From Rodentolepis nana (lineage: Eukaryota; Platyhelminthes; Cestoda; Cyclophyllidea; Hymenolepididae), in contig UZAE01012063.1 in NCBI GenBank assembly GCA_900617975.1, positions 22,293-54,584 of the forward strand: a stretch of 32,292 bases of DNA. The letters run 5' to 3'. The translations under genes and the position numbers were made by a program. The notes under the pieces were generated by a model. The model saw nothing but the letters and a program-made list of their open reading frames with translations. It was not told where the DNA came from and searched no databases. Positions within the stretch are counted from its first letter, which is position 1. Every line of letters begins with the position of its first letter. Shown here piece by piece: positions 10,603 through 22,100 of the stretch.

Positions 10603-11101
10603 TTATTTCTGGTCCTGATGCTCTTGTAGTTGGGCATTCAAAGTCATACGTTTTCGGATGGAATGCGGACAGGATGATTGAACAATCGAACGCTTGCAAG
10701 GACCTAATCGATTGAGATTCGGTATACATTCGGGATTTGGACCTGATGCTAGTGTCTGAATGACTAAAAGGAGGAAAGAAACAAGACTTCATTTAAAATA
10801 CAATTTAGTTCCTTTTTGGTGCCCAGTTGAGCTCAAACTAACATTTTACTGATCGTCTGCTTGGTATTTTCGGGGGTAGTGGAGATGGCATACGAAGGAT
10901 TGAAGAATTCGCTGTGAATATGGCTTTGCCTTGAAGACAAGCATCATAATCAGCTGGTTCAAGTACCGTATCTTTAGCGACCTCGAGACCTGGCTCGAGC
11001 TTGATATTATCAACACCGTCTGCAACAGGAACACCATTTAGCGGATTCACGTTCTCAGTTGCAGTATCTTCAGTGATCGGTTTTGGAATTTGCTGAAGGA
11101 C
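10603..11101 (-). CDS. Two coding exons: CSRNP carboxyl end or a separate gene
   Basis: Exon 11101-10850 follows the acceptor ttttgttttcag and runs 84 codons in phase 0 to TCA|GTAAAA. It includes VDNIKLEPGLEVAKDTV and ILRMPSPLPPKIPSRRS. Exon 10755-10603 follows tttagtcattcag, gives 50 residues (starts TLASGPNPECIPNLNRLG, contains SIRKRMTLNAQLQEHQDQK) and ends in TAA. No domain is recognised; sequence is Pro/Ser-rich with a basic end. Reading A: these are the last exons of CSRNP, joined from DTG|GTTCGT near 12280, which keeps phase 0 and gives about 585 residues, the usual CSRNP length. Reading B: a separate gene, because CSRNP already has a stop at 12273 and an AATAAA at 11890-11885. A possible upstream exon in phase (11440-11390) has a weak donor. 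I cannot choose from sequence alone. Confidence 0.55.
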
Positions 11102-11640
11102 CTGAAAACAAAATAAATGATTAACAAGATTTTAAAGCAAGCACATAATACCATTCCAACAAATCTGACGGACAACATCCATGCGAACATTTATTCGGTC
11201 AATAAAATATATGAAAAACACAAAACACATTATGACTATCCCATCCATTTATTAACCATCCGAGTTGCCAAAGATTCACGAAAGACTTAATAATAAATAT
11301 CCTGTCCTTTGCCAATCAACTTGAACAGAAGGAAAACAACATGATCCTTATCAGAGAAACTCGCTTTGGAAAAACCTTATTTCATCAACCTTCGTCTCAC
11401 AGATGGGAACCAAGCTCATGATTTTTGACTGTACGTACGCCTGCAGCATTGTAAGACAAATTAAACAAAAAAACCTATTGAAGTGCAATTCTCATTGAAG
11501 ACGTTAATTAAGTAATGGCCAAAATGGAATAGGAATTGTCTCGTGTATGAAGGCTTTGAACTTGTAAAAAGTTATCAATGTGATGAGCATTTCGGAATTT
11601 GGAGAAAAATGAATATAGAAGACACAGACGTTTAAAAACC

Positions 11641-11780
11641 TTTCTCATGCGCGCCGAGTGATCGTTTCACTCGCTGCGTGTGCTCAGAAAGGTCGTGAAT
11701 TTGCGCCAACCCGTGGATTGGACGTGCAAGCGATAATTACTGTGCCAATTGGACTTCTTGGTCATTTTAATATGGCGGGG
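11641..11780. promoter_or_regulatory. CpG-containing patch, possible promoter
   Basis: This short stretch is richer in CpG than its surroundings (gcgcgccgag, cgctgcgtg) and includes GCCATATT on the minus strand, which resembles a YY1-type site. It lies between the CSRNP AATAAA and the exons at 11101-10603. If those exons are a separate gene, its promoter could be here. Evidence is compositional only. Confidence 0.2.
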
Positions 11781-11884
11781 GAAAAAGCACTCACAAAAAA
11801 TCAGCAGTCATGGATTCTATATTCATCGGCGCAAACTCAATGGATGTAAACATCTATCCTACAGGAGGGGAGATGGTGGAATGT

Positions 11885-11890
11885 TTTATT
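11885..11890 (-). terminator. Candidate CSRNP poly(A) signal
   Basis: AATAAA on the minus strand, about 385 bases after the CSRNP stop at 12273. It supports a CSRNP transcript ending here, at least as one isoform. Confidence 0.4.
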
Positions 11891-12272
11891 TCTTTAATAC
11901 ATCAAACACAAAACACTTTCATTTCAAAACATTTCACCTGTAAACCGTGAAAAATCATCAAAAATTTTTGATTTTAAAACGTAGATAGAGAAGGTACAAT
12001 TAAAAAGTATTAAGAATAGTTAATCACAACAGAAAAGAAAAATCCAGCACTGTTAAATGTAAGACTCTAAGCTTTGGAATTAAAGATATGTAAATCCAAG
12101 ATAGTTACCTAGCACCATAAACACCCTGGATAAATTGAAAAAACATAATTTTGTTAATTATGAAACATTCAAATCACGAGATGTGTACTTCTAAGAGAGT
12201 GTATATAAACCACTAAGCCATTAGAGAACAAAAAACCTATCTACGAATTCACTACTACTGCTACTAATACAA

Positions 12273-15200
12273 TTAAAAACAACGAACCCCGGTATCCAAA
12301 TCCTTTCCAAAGCATTCTCTAAGGATTGAGGAGGGTGGCTTGTACACCACGATTGCCTTTGAGGTGGATGACGACGACGACGACGCCAAAAAGGAGCTGT
12401 TCACAATAATAGGTGTCATTAGAGGCAATCTAAAAATTGAATGATCGGCACCGCCAGGAAAAATAGGAGGAGACGAAGCCAGTGGTGGTGATGGAAGGTC
12501 ATAAATGGAATTATTAAAACCTGGGGAATGTAGAGGGGGAGACAGGGTTAGAGAAGGAAATTTTTTGGCGATTGGAGAAGGTGGTAGGGAAGTAGGAGAA
12601 GATTCGAGTTGACTCAATCGTTCCTGAAGGCACTGTAGACACTCTCCATGTTCTGAACTAACTGGCTGGAGTCGATCACCGTCATTCTCCAACTGCTTAA
12701 AAAAGAAGTATAAACCAAACATAAATCGATCTAAACACCTATCCAAGCACATGCATCAACCTTGCATACGAAAAACTATTTTCTGTCGAAATGCAGGACC
12801 TGCCAATTTCTTTAATATCTTAGTTACTGTTCAAAAACATTAACAACAGATTGAAAATTAGGTATCCTGCAGTGATTGTTGTGATACACTCCTAGATTAA
12901 TAGCAAGTATTTAAGTTCTGAGGCGATAAGAATTTGGATTTAGGAAGACAAATTATTTCAAACTCATAAATGGCCTTTAAGGCAGCTCAACCACACATGC
13001 GTACCCGTTGAAAAACGTGAAGAGCGTGAGACCGAACTCGGGTGGTTGAGAATTCAATTCGGCCACATGGATTTTTGCACTGCTCGGAACAACTGCATGG
13101 AAATCCTGGACGATCAACCTAGAAAACGGTTAGAAAATCTTGAAACAAGATAAGTAGCAGAAAGAATCAAGAAAGTGTTGCCAAAAGCAAAATTAGCCAA
13201 TTTTTTAAAATTATCTAATGATTACCTGACATGGAATCAAACTCATCTACCATCACTGACGTCTGATGAGGCAATATTCAATGACTCCGATGCCTTGAGT
13301 AGAAGTCAAAAGTTCAGTGGAAGGAAATCGTTATTCACAGTAGATTAATAAAATCTTCTAATCCTGGTCTCTTTCCAGGTAATGAAATATATTTACTGCT
13401 AATTAGGTTGCTTAACAGTTCTACGAAACTAGTTTGCACATAAACAGGGACAATATCATTATTCAATGGAAGGCAAAGCAACCACTAAGTTAAGAAAATG
13501 CGTCTTCTTCCTCTGAGTTTCTATACACCGTTAAAACCAAAGGATAGAGATAATTGAAAAGAGTCAGTGCTAAGATAAAACGAATTCAGACTTGGAATCA
13601 TGCATGACGTGATCAAATTTAGTAGGCTAAAACAACAGAAAGAACTCCGATAGTGATAATAATGAATGCGAATAGCCCAAGTCGAAACAATCATGCGATT
13701 GCCTGATATAAACTAAATAGCTAAGGAATTGTCATGGCAACCATTATTTGATGGGGCAATTTCGAGGTCAATAAAGCCACTCGACTTCGAAGAGAGGAGA
13801 CTGAATTAAAAAATGACAAATTATCGAAGAAAAGCTTGAAATAAAGAATGATAATATTTCACAATCAAATAATCCCTCAGTACATAGTGACTCAAAGCAT
13901 TAATGTGGCATTAGATGTCAGCAGAAGTTTGATATAATGGTAAGAGATTGGATGACTAATTGGAATTTTGTGCCGGTAAAATACTAATTGAATCGTACAG
14001 ATTCAGATACTATGGATAAGCGTATTAAGCCAGGAAAGGAATATTCAATACGTCAATAGATTACAAACTATACCTGATTCAAACTACCTGTCTTTATAGC
14101 AATAAATTAAACGTTCAGATAGAAAATACATATGTGCACAACTGAGTCATATTTCAACCATTTAAGGAATTACACAATGCTAACTGCCAAGGAAATACAG
14201 AATTGCAAACTGGAGACGTTACCGGCAAGACAAGCATTCGAAAAACTATTTCAAAGTACTACAAAAGTAGCGGGTCGTAAGGAATCAAATTCTGCGTAAA
14301 ATAAAAAATTCCAAATTACTTAACCGTATAATTACATAATTGAATTTCATAAAACACCCAAGAAAAGAGCAGGAATAAATGTGAACCAAGAAGAGATATA
14401 AATGAATATACAGAAAGAGTTAATAAGTCTAGGGTAAAGGTTATTTTCGTCATAGGCAAAAGCTTAGGTTTTTCAAAATATTTTTCTGAAATAAGGCGCG
14501 AGCCAAATGTTTTTTTCATGCGGTCAATAACTGTGGGAAATTACCTACCAATTCGCACCTAATGCATGGATAAATAGGTATTCGATAAGAACTTACTATC
14601 TAACGAAGACAATTAAAGAAGGGCATGGACAAATAAAATTATGAGTAAATGGCACAATAGACAACCTAATTTAGCTGAAATGATATAAAAGACAACTCCT
14701 TCTAGTTCCGAATTAGACAGCATGAGCTGGAGATCAGTTTCGTCATAACTTACGTGTACCGAAATGCTTTATTGTATCCTCAATGGTAATTTGCCAAAAT
14801 AGAGGGAAAGGCAAAATAGTAATTGCAACTACAAATCATGATTGGTCTGCAAATCGAATTGTATTCACACCTTCAACTATGAACATTTGAGGATATTTAT
14901 CGCGGTTTGGTCTCATTAAATACAGGAATTCATTCATAATCATCGACATCGTATATTAGAAGCACAAAAATGAATGCCGAATTTGCTACACCAAACAATC
15001 GCAGTAAGAGAGAGTAACTCAAATAAACTGAATATTACAATTAATGAGACTTAGAATATGGAAAAAATTGTAAACAATATTTATGCAAGGCAAAATGATA
15101 AATTAATATGCAGAACACCAAAACGAAGATAAGGTTGGTACAAAGAGGAGATACACAAACACATTTGAAAGTAACATAGCAACCAATTTAAGTTGTCTTA

Positions 15201-16776
15201 AAATTTCCAAATAAGTCACGAAATGGAAACTGTGAGTTGGCATCCAGAATCAGGAGTCAAGAAATTGAGAAAACCTGGACGATTTTAGTTTAGGGAAGTT
15301 TTATGTTTCTTCTGGATTTCAAAGAATATTGAACAAACGCCAGAAAGCAAAAGCACATTTCATAATTAAATTGTATTTTCTATTAAAAGCAGTGAAAAGG
15401 ATAACGCAATGGGCGTTAGTGTGATTGCAGCACAAAGAAACGAGTTTTCTCTCTAATATTTAACGAATAATCTGGAGTTCGTAAAAGATTAATCGATAGA
15501 AAACGGTAAACATGTTACAGAAACGAGGAAAAGGATATGAAACGTAGCAAAAATATATAACATAGACGCGTACATAGAAAAAAACATTTCTAAAATTGAG
15601 CAACAAATAAACAGTTGGAAAGCAACAATCTAACCCCATTAATAAAAGGACTGGAAGAGATACGTTTTATCTTAATAAAAACAAAACAGAAGCAGGCCAC
15701 TGTAATCCAAAAATCGGCATTGGGAAAATAAGACAGTTAAAATGTACCACCTAAATGACACGTTACAAAGACAAGCAGGATTAATTAATTGTTTAACATA
15801 ATAAATAAAAACAAAATATTTATGATATGTGATATCATTAAGTAAAACGAATGAGAGCAGGGCCGTATAGTACAAAATATTGACAATTCTCGGACTTACT
15901 TGACAAGGAATTCCATCCAATGCACAAGAACAAGTTTCTGGATTACAAAATGAAGAGATACATCCACATCCCACTGTTGTACGAGAGTTTCTAAGTACCG
16001 CACAATTCAATCGCTCAGAATCATCAATATTGATAACACCTTGCGAAGAATATTACCAAATAAAACTGATTTACCCTACCTGCCTGTTTTAATAATCGTG
16101 TTCGAACTACTGGAGGAAGCGGCAAGAGTTTCTTAGTAGTGGTTCTGGGAACGGCAAAAGACTCCATAGAGTTTTCCGAATCTGTTTCAGGAATATCAAT
16201 AGAAATATCAATATTTGAGACTCCTTCTTGGGGTGAAAGACATGGTGGAGATGGAGTTCGAATATTCGCTGTTTGAGTGATCTTGCAATCGGTAGAATCA
16301 AGTCGTTGTGGGGATAATTTGGGAGGTGAAAAGTAAGGAGAAATTAGTCGGACATTATTTTTATTTACATTGGTTTCAGAATCCTTATCTGAGTAAATGG
16401 TTGTTGCTCGTGGTTGTTTGCGTTTACGCCTTCGACCTCTACAGTTAAGCTGTGAAGGAGCTGTGAAATTATTTACAGGATTCAATCGCTTTTCACTTTG
16501 CCGTATCTTTCTAAAAGATGACTCTTTGTGAACTTCTGAATGAAAATGCTCCAAAGCCATTCCTAAAGAACAGCCACCGCGTTGAGGTACTGAGGAATAG
16601 CCCTGCTGTCGATTAAAGTAATAAACTTGAGTTCTTGAAAAGCGAACGCGTTTTGCTGTTGGGATCAGCAAAGAAGATTGTGGCAAATTTTCACAGTCTG
16701 ATACTTTGTCTTCTACACGTGAGTCAGTAGAATAATCTTTATCTTTGACATTAATATACAAGTCCCCCATGTCCAT
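12273..16776 (-). CDS. CSRNP: CSRNP/AXUD1-type cysteine/serine-rich nuclear protein, four exons, 456 aa
   Basis: CSRNP proteins are nuclear DNA-binding transcription factors linked to apoptosis and development (family knowledge). Exons: 16776-16080, 16039-15900, 13118-13005, 12692-12273; phases 1,0,0 match. The first intron is only 40 bases. Residues 43-76 carry the family hallmark: RVRFSRTQVYYFNRQQGYSS then VPQRGGCSLGMAL (vertebrate VRFDQVTVYYFxRRQGFTSVPxxGGSSLGMA). A basic cluster, RGRRRKRKQPR (113-123), is a likely nuclear signal. LPPVVRTRLLKQAGV (about 220-234) matches the pre-cysteine helix. The Cys-rich core is VGCGCISSFCNPETCSCA (255-272), GIPCQVDRPGFPCSCSEQC and NPCGRIEFSTTRVRSHALHV. 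The last exon is Ser/Pro-rich. An in-frame TGA directly before ATG 16776 fixes the start unless a splice joins there. The final exon may splice on at 12280 to exons at 11101-10603. Confidence 0.9.
13119..15899 (-). other. CSRNP intron 2
   Basis: A 2.8-kb intron splits the Cys-rich domain between GIPCQ and VDRPGF, from CAA|GTAAGT to an acceptor ending ttctag. It is AT-rich. No exon, RNA gene or recognisable mobile element was seen inside. A 67-codon minus-strand frame at 14519-14316 has no family resemblance. Confidence 0.6.
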
Positions 16777-16994
16777 TCAAAATAGAAGAGCGGCTAATCA
16801 GCAACAAGGCGACCTGTACAGTTTGCCGCTCATGAAAGCAGTTCATTTTAAAGTAAATATTTCTTTATGTTGACTCAAATCGCATGAAACATAAAAGCCA
16901 ATGGTTTATACGTTTTTTTAAGGTAAAGATATTCTATATTTAAATTATCAAAAATAGTTATTATTCTGAATTAAAAATAAATTTCAAGATAGTT

Positions 16995-17000
16995 TTTAAT
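16995..17000 (-). terminator. Variant poly(A) signal ATTAAA of the 70-aa gene
   Basis: ATTAAA on the minus strand lies 67 bases after the TAA of the small gene at 17067 and about 220 bases before the CSRNP start codon. No AATAAA occurs on that strand in this spacer. Confidence 0.35.
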
Positions 17001-17066
17001 GGTTCAGTTAAATTCTAATAATCCTATCTTGAATTATTATTTCAATCGTGAAATAATTAACCTAGA

Positions 17067-17279
17067 TTATAAATATAACTTATATCCGAAAATATCTTCA
17101 GATGTTAATTGAGTTTCATTATTTCCCTCTCGGTTAAATACTTTCAACCTCGGCTTAAGGTCATAAACAAACCAAAAACTCATATCAGTTCCTTTAATTT
17201 GTTTGTTCTCCAAAAGATTTCTAATAATAATTTTTAACCCATCAGTTTTTTTAAATCCAAATCGTAACCACAGCGCCAT
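17067..17279 (-). CDS. Small unidentified protein, 70 aa, single exon
   Basis: The ATG at 17279 follows immediately after a 3' splice acceptor (tcaaagattttcag|ATGGCG) and the frame runs 70 codons to TAA. The product starts MALWLRFGFKK, an amphipathic, basic, acid-free start that could be a mitochondrial targeting segment. It continues with DMSFWFVYDLKPRLKVFNRE and ends TSEDIFGYKLYL. Amino acid make-up is balanced and unlike the low-complexity shadow frames around it. No clear membrane helix or known domain is recognised. It ends 290 bases before the CSRNP ATG on the same strand. The acceptor abutting the ATG suggests either a 5' untranslated exon upstream or spliced-leader addition. Function is unknown; the alternative is that it is a chance frame. 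Confidence 0.5.
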   Translation of the reverse strand: MALWLRFGFKKTDGLKIIIRNLLENKQIKGTDMSFWFVYDLKPRLKVFNREGNNETQLTSEDIFGYKLYL

Positions 17280-19130
17280 CTGAAAATCTTTGATATGTTC
17301 AGCACTCTAACAACTGACAGGGAGGAGTCCATGATATTTTTACTTTGAATTATTGGTTTATAAATTCCAAGAGTGAGTAGATGAAAGACACTTTCTATTC
17401 AAGATGTCCCTACTTTTCAGAAAAATGTTTGTTTTGTATATTCGTACACCTCACTTCTTATGTGAAATATTTCGCCCGTATTTAAGTTTTCAAGACGTTA
17501 ATATTTTATTGGGTGAATATACGCCATATAGTTCAAGTAATATAATCTGTGCTGAGAAGTCTGAATTTTAGCTCCAATCATGAAATCAATCAACCCATCT
17601 TAAAAAAATATCAAAAAGGAGAATTTTGGAAATTTTTTGTAGGCGAAAGCTCATTACGAAAGGCGTCATGATCGACATAAAATAACCGATGACATTATTT
17701 TTATCTGTTTTGCAAAACAATGATTGAGCGGTTAAAAGATTTTGAATGAAGAATTCATTTGGTTATTTATGGTTGTACAGCCGGCCATTGATATAGTTTG
17801 CTTTCTATGTCATTTCTGAATGCATTTCTATGCCCTCATTTTAGATTCATGCAAATATTATCGTAAATCTTCTGTGGCCATATTTAACAAAATAATACCC
17901 GATTTCAGATTTTTGTGTTTTTTAACCATGCACTTAGTTCATTTCAATTCATCTATATAAATTAACTGGAAAGAGTTATCAATAGGTATGTTTGGGACAA
18001 TATATAACCAAAAGCCCATTTCCCGTTTTGAAAATATTTGCTAACTATCCAAACTCATAAATACCTCTTTAAAAGTGTTTAAGTAGTTATTAATTTCAAA
18101 TGTATATACTTGATATAATTACTTTATACTGGATTTAATAAATGGAACCAGGCAGAAGAGATTGAAGCTATGGTCTATTGAAGGGGAACGATCAGAAATC
18201 TAGCAAATCACAACAACAGTCAGCAAGGCGACAAACAAATAAAAATGCCAGGGATTAAAATTTGATTTATGTTGCTGAATAAATGAAAATATTTATCTGT
18301 CACCTCAGAATTGTAATGCGTATGAGTAATGGTTTTATTGTATAAGAATTTAAACAACATGCACATTAAAAAGTTTTTAAACTGTAAAAATTACACGAAA
18401 TTATGTCGAGTTAAGCAGATTTATATTAATTCTTAAGTATAATCCCACGCAAACAATTCGTTCGATGTTCATGAGCGTACGAAATGACTAAAAGACTAAC
18501 TAGCTGACGTATCTAAGCGGTAAAACCATTCATATTAGAAAAAGGGCAAAATTTCAAGAAACTATGGAAATTTGGTTTGCTCAATGAAACTAAATATAAA
18601 TAATGAAAATTGGAAATGTTATTCGGTAATTAAACAAAACTGTCCAAAATTAATAACGGAAACTTTAACTGAGGGGTGAATTAATAAATAATTACTTATA
18701 TCTTATCCAGTTGGAAGAAAATGTGATTTCTTTACTAGGTCATTGTGCATAATGGTGACCCAGAAGTTCGTTTATATTGTCTAAATAAGATTATTAGGTT
18801 TCGGTTTTCGGCGCTCCCATTGCCTTCTTTGCTAATGCTTGTATATCTCCTTTTTTGTTTTGTTTATCTCTAAAAGGTCAGCTGAATTTTTAAAATCATT
18901 TATCAAATGGTTTCACTTCTTTATTCAATTTAATTCTTGTTGATCCACTGATCTTTTGTTAAATGTGTTATTTGCTCTCAGTTATTATTGTCTAGCTTAT
19001 TTTAACCATTTTTTGGTGCAATTTGTCAAATTTAAAGTTAAATTGTAAATTTTCAGTACGTTGAACATTCTATTTTCGTTTGTTTTAGAGTCTATATGAT
19101 TGGTTTGTACAATTCTAGCGTTTTCTTATC
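17280..19130. promoter_or_regulatory. Head-to-head intergenic region, presumed promoters
   Basis: About 1.85 kb of AT-rich DNA separates the first minus-strand gene (17279) from the plus-strand gene (19131), so both promoters should lie here. Near the plus-strand start a 3' acceptor-like tract (tttcgtttgttttag at about 19089) and an out-of-frame upstream ATG precede the chosen ATG. That points to a 5' untranslated exon or trans-splicing. No TATA box or other core element is assigned. Confidence 0.35.
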
Positions 19131-22100
19131 ATGGATAATATATCAAATAACGAGTTGGCTCCAGCAGCTTCACAGTCTCACTTAGCAGGCGCTAGCTACA
19201 TAAACGGTCGTGATTTTCTGACCCACTTTGCAAATTTATCTAGCCACGAACGTCCTAAGTCCAAATCCCCAAATATCCCTTCCAGCACTAATAATAATCC
19301 TTCCAATACCAATACTGCAGATATCTACTCAGCTATTTTAAATAGTCAGCAGCAACAACAGTCCCAACAACCTATTTCTATGGACGAGACTTTAGCTGCA
19401 CCGACCAGTTTCTCATCTCCGATTCGTCATCTAAGTGAACCTTCTAATGCACCTAACCGCCGCTCTCCTATAGGTAAATTAATCACTTCCTCGACTTTTC
19501 ATTACCTTTTTTGCCATAAACTTTTGCAGCGCTCGAATTTTATCTCTCACTGCCTTCTATCCAACTTTATAAGTCACGTGATTTCACGAAGGCTGCTTGC
19601 GTGTTTTTGCGGTGCATGCCTCTTCTCTTACTACTTGTCACGTGTTAGTCTCAATGTAAAATGCGTTTGCCTGCTTATGTATGCCAACCCGTCTGACTGT
19701 CTGAAATTTTATTGGTTTAAATTTGCGCTTTATTCTCAATTTATTACTTTTTAGACTTGCTAACCTCCAAATTTTTATCAAATATATTTTCCCTAATTTT
19801 TTGCCCACTTACAATTTCATTAGTCCGCTCTATACTTTTAATGCTGTTGCTATGTTTCTTATCTATGTTGTACGTTCGTATGCGAATTACTTTCATTTAG
19901 ACAGAGACATTTATTTGATTACATATTCTTGTGATCTTTGACAAAAGCATTATCCTTCTTCTCCCGACTAATTCTTCCAAGTGCATAGTCTGCTTACTTT
20001 TTCTGCGTGTCTCCTCCCATTAGATAAACAAACTAAAAATCGGTTAAGTATTATCTTGCCTCCCTTGGCTTATGATCAACTTCGCGTAATTCATAAGCAG
20101 GCCTTTTATTTTTTATTCCCTTTTAAGTCTTTCACTGTATTTGCTTAAATTAACAAAATAATGCGTTTTTATTGTCTTGTGGTCCTTGGCTTAAGGTTAT
20201 TAAACCTTCCCCTCTCTTCAATTTCTCGATTTTTCGGACAGATGTTTTCCGCCCTGTCGATTCCTATCTATTCTGTTTTTTTTGTATTGCTGTCTATTTT
20301 TGAATTTCGATATTGAGGATGCTGATGAAATGGGAGGAATACTATTCTGGAGTCTAATTAAACCATTCAAATCAGGTAACTTCGCCAGTTGTAGCCATTT
20401 AAATGTCTTTCTGAATTGCATTAAAATGGATTTTAAAGTTCAATTTGTCTAGACATTAATCGACTTGAATTAATATTGTCGCTGAACAAGAACTCTAGTT
20501 ATCGTGCTCACCTTCGAATTTTCAAGTCCCAGACTCGAGTGCGTTAGGTTAACACATTGGGCGTTGTTTTGCTTATAATTTGGTTTCAGAATTCGAGTTT
20601 CTATTGGCCAGGTTTCCCGCTAGTATACATTCACCCAAGGTAAGGGTTTATATGAGCCTCGTTGGTGGTGGATTTAGGGATACTATGATTATTTAACTTG
20701 TGGAAGTGTCTACTCGTGAAGAACAGTAGGATAGTTCTGTTGGAATTTTGAGAAAATAGATAAAGGTTAAGAAAATAATCCCCAAACCATCTTTCCTCAA
20801 TCATCGCATCGTTTGATATTGAGTTCGTTTCGATTAACCTGACATTTCAAAAAGTAGTATTAAAAATCTTGTAACCGGAGTTCTATTTGATGCTTCATTC
20901 ACTTTACCAGCAAATTGAACTGAAATTCTTGTCTTATATCCATTTGAATTAACCCATCTCTTCCTGTGAGTATTTAGAAAGAAGTTACCTTTAAATGGCA
21001 CATGCTCTCTTGACTTTAGTATCGTGTTCTTCGCTTAACAAATTGTAGACGTTTCAGATTTCTATGAAAAATCTTCCTCAACTTTTACTATATGTGTTTT
21101 CTATTGCCTATTCTCTATATATGCATCTCAATTACTGTTTTTCATCTAATTTTTATTCTTTCCCGTTCTCTTCTTCTGTTAGTCTATGGTTTTTGGTGCT
21201 AATTTCCCGGACAGACACTGGCTGGGCTTGCATTCTACTTTTCCTTTTATTTAATCTGTACCAGAAATATTTGATTTTATATATTTTATCTGTTTGTTTC
21301 ATTCCTTTTTAAGACTGATGGGACTGTATTCATTTACAAAGGCAAGCTTCTAGGTAATTTCGATGGCATTGCCGCCAAGGGTTTAATTATCCTAACGATC
21401 GAACCATCATCGGGATCGTTTTTTGAAAGATCTTATGCTTCTTAGACTCCTGGTCGTTGGGATTTTGAGAACTTTTGGCTAAATCAGGATAAAAAGACAT
21501 CCATCAAAATCATCACTGCCTGTTCTCTTCCTATACCCCAATATCTATTGCTCTTTATGGAAGTCGTCGGAACCTTTTTCCTTATCCATCCGTGGAAAAT
21601 CTACGCAAAGTTCACGGTTTCCCATGAGAAAAAAAATAATGTACAAAATCGCACCTACCGTATAATTATTTTTTTTAATTAAGTTTGAACTCAGTTGCTT
21701 TTTTGTTCCCAATGCTAAGTCCAGTTAGGGTAACTTTTATCAGCACCTTTCTTAGTGGAGTAACATGATTGGCGGTCGAATTCTAACGCCCCTTCGATTA
21801 GGCATACTTAGCTAAAAAGCGGCGTGTCATTCGACTAGCTGATACGCACCGTTGAATATTGAACCACCGACCTGGCTTTGCAAACAGACAATTTAGCCAC
21901 TAAACCGTTGGCGCGCATTAATGGACCTGTAGTTAATGTTTAGTAATAATCTATTATTTCCTACGATGGAGATGTTTTTTTCACCTAAGTCATTCGTAAT
22001 CCATTTATTTTGTCTAAATCATCGCTATAGTGTTAATTTGCTTCTAATGTTTCCCCAAACCCGTCTTCCATCTTGATTCCCATTGCTACTATTTCAGTTG

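Noticed and set aside
11390..11440. 17-codon minus-strand exon candidate (AYVQSKIMSLVPICETK) upstream of 11101
   Set aside because: Good acceptor but weak donor (AAG|GTTGAT). It is kept only as a possibility because no start codon or upstream exon could be tied to it.
11658..11849. 63-codon plus-strand frame in the CpG patch
   Set aside because: No splice context or family match; the composition is explained by the CpG-containing stretch.
21844..21916. Functional tRNA-Ala gene
   Set aside because: The acceptor stem pairs, but the T stem and D stem are mismatched, so it is listed as a pseudogene or SINE head.
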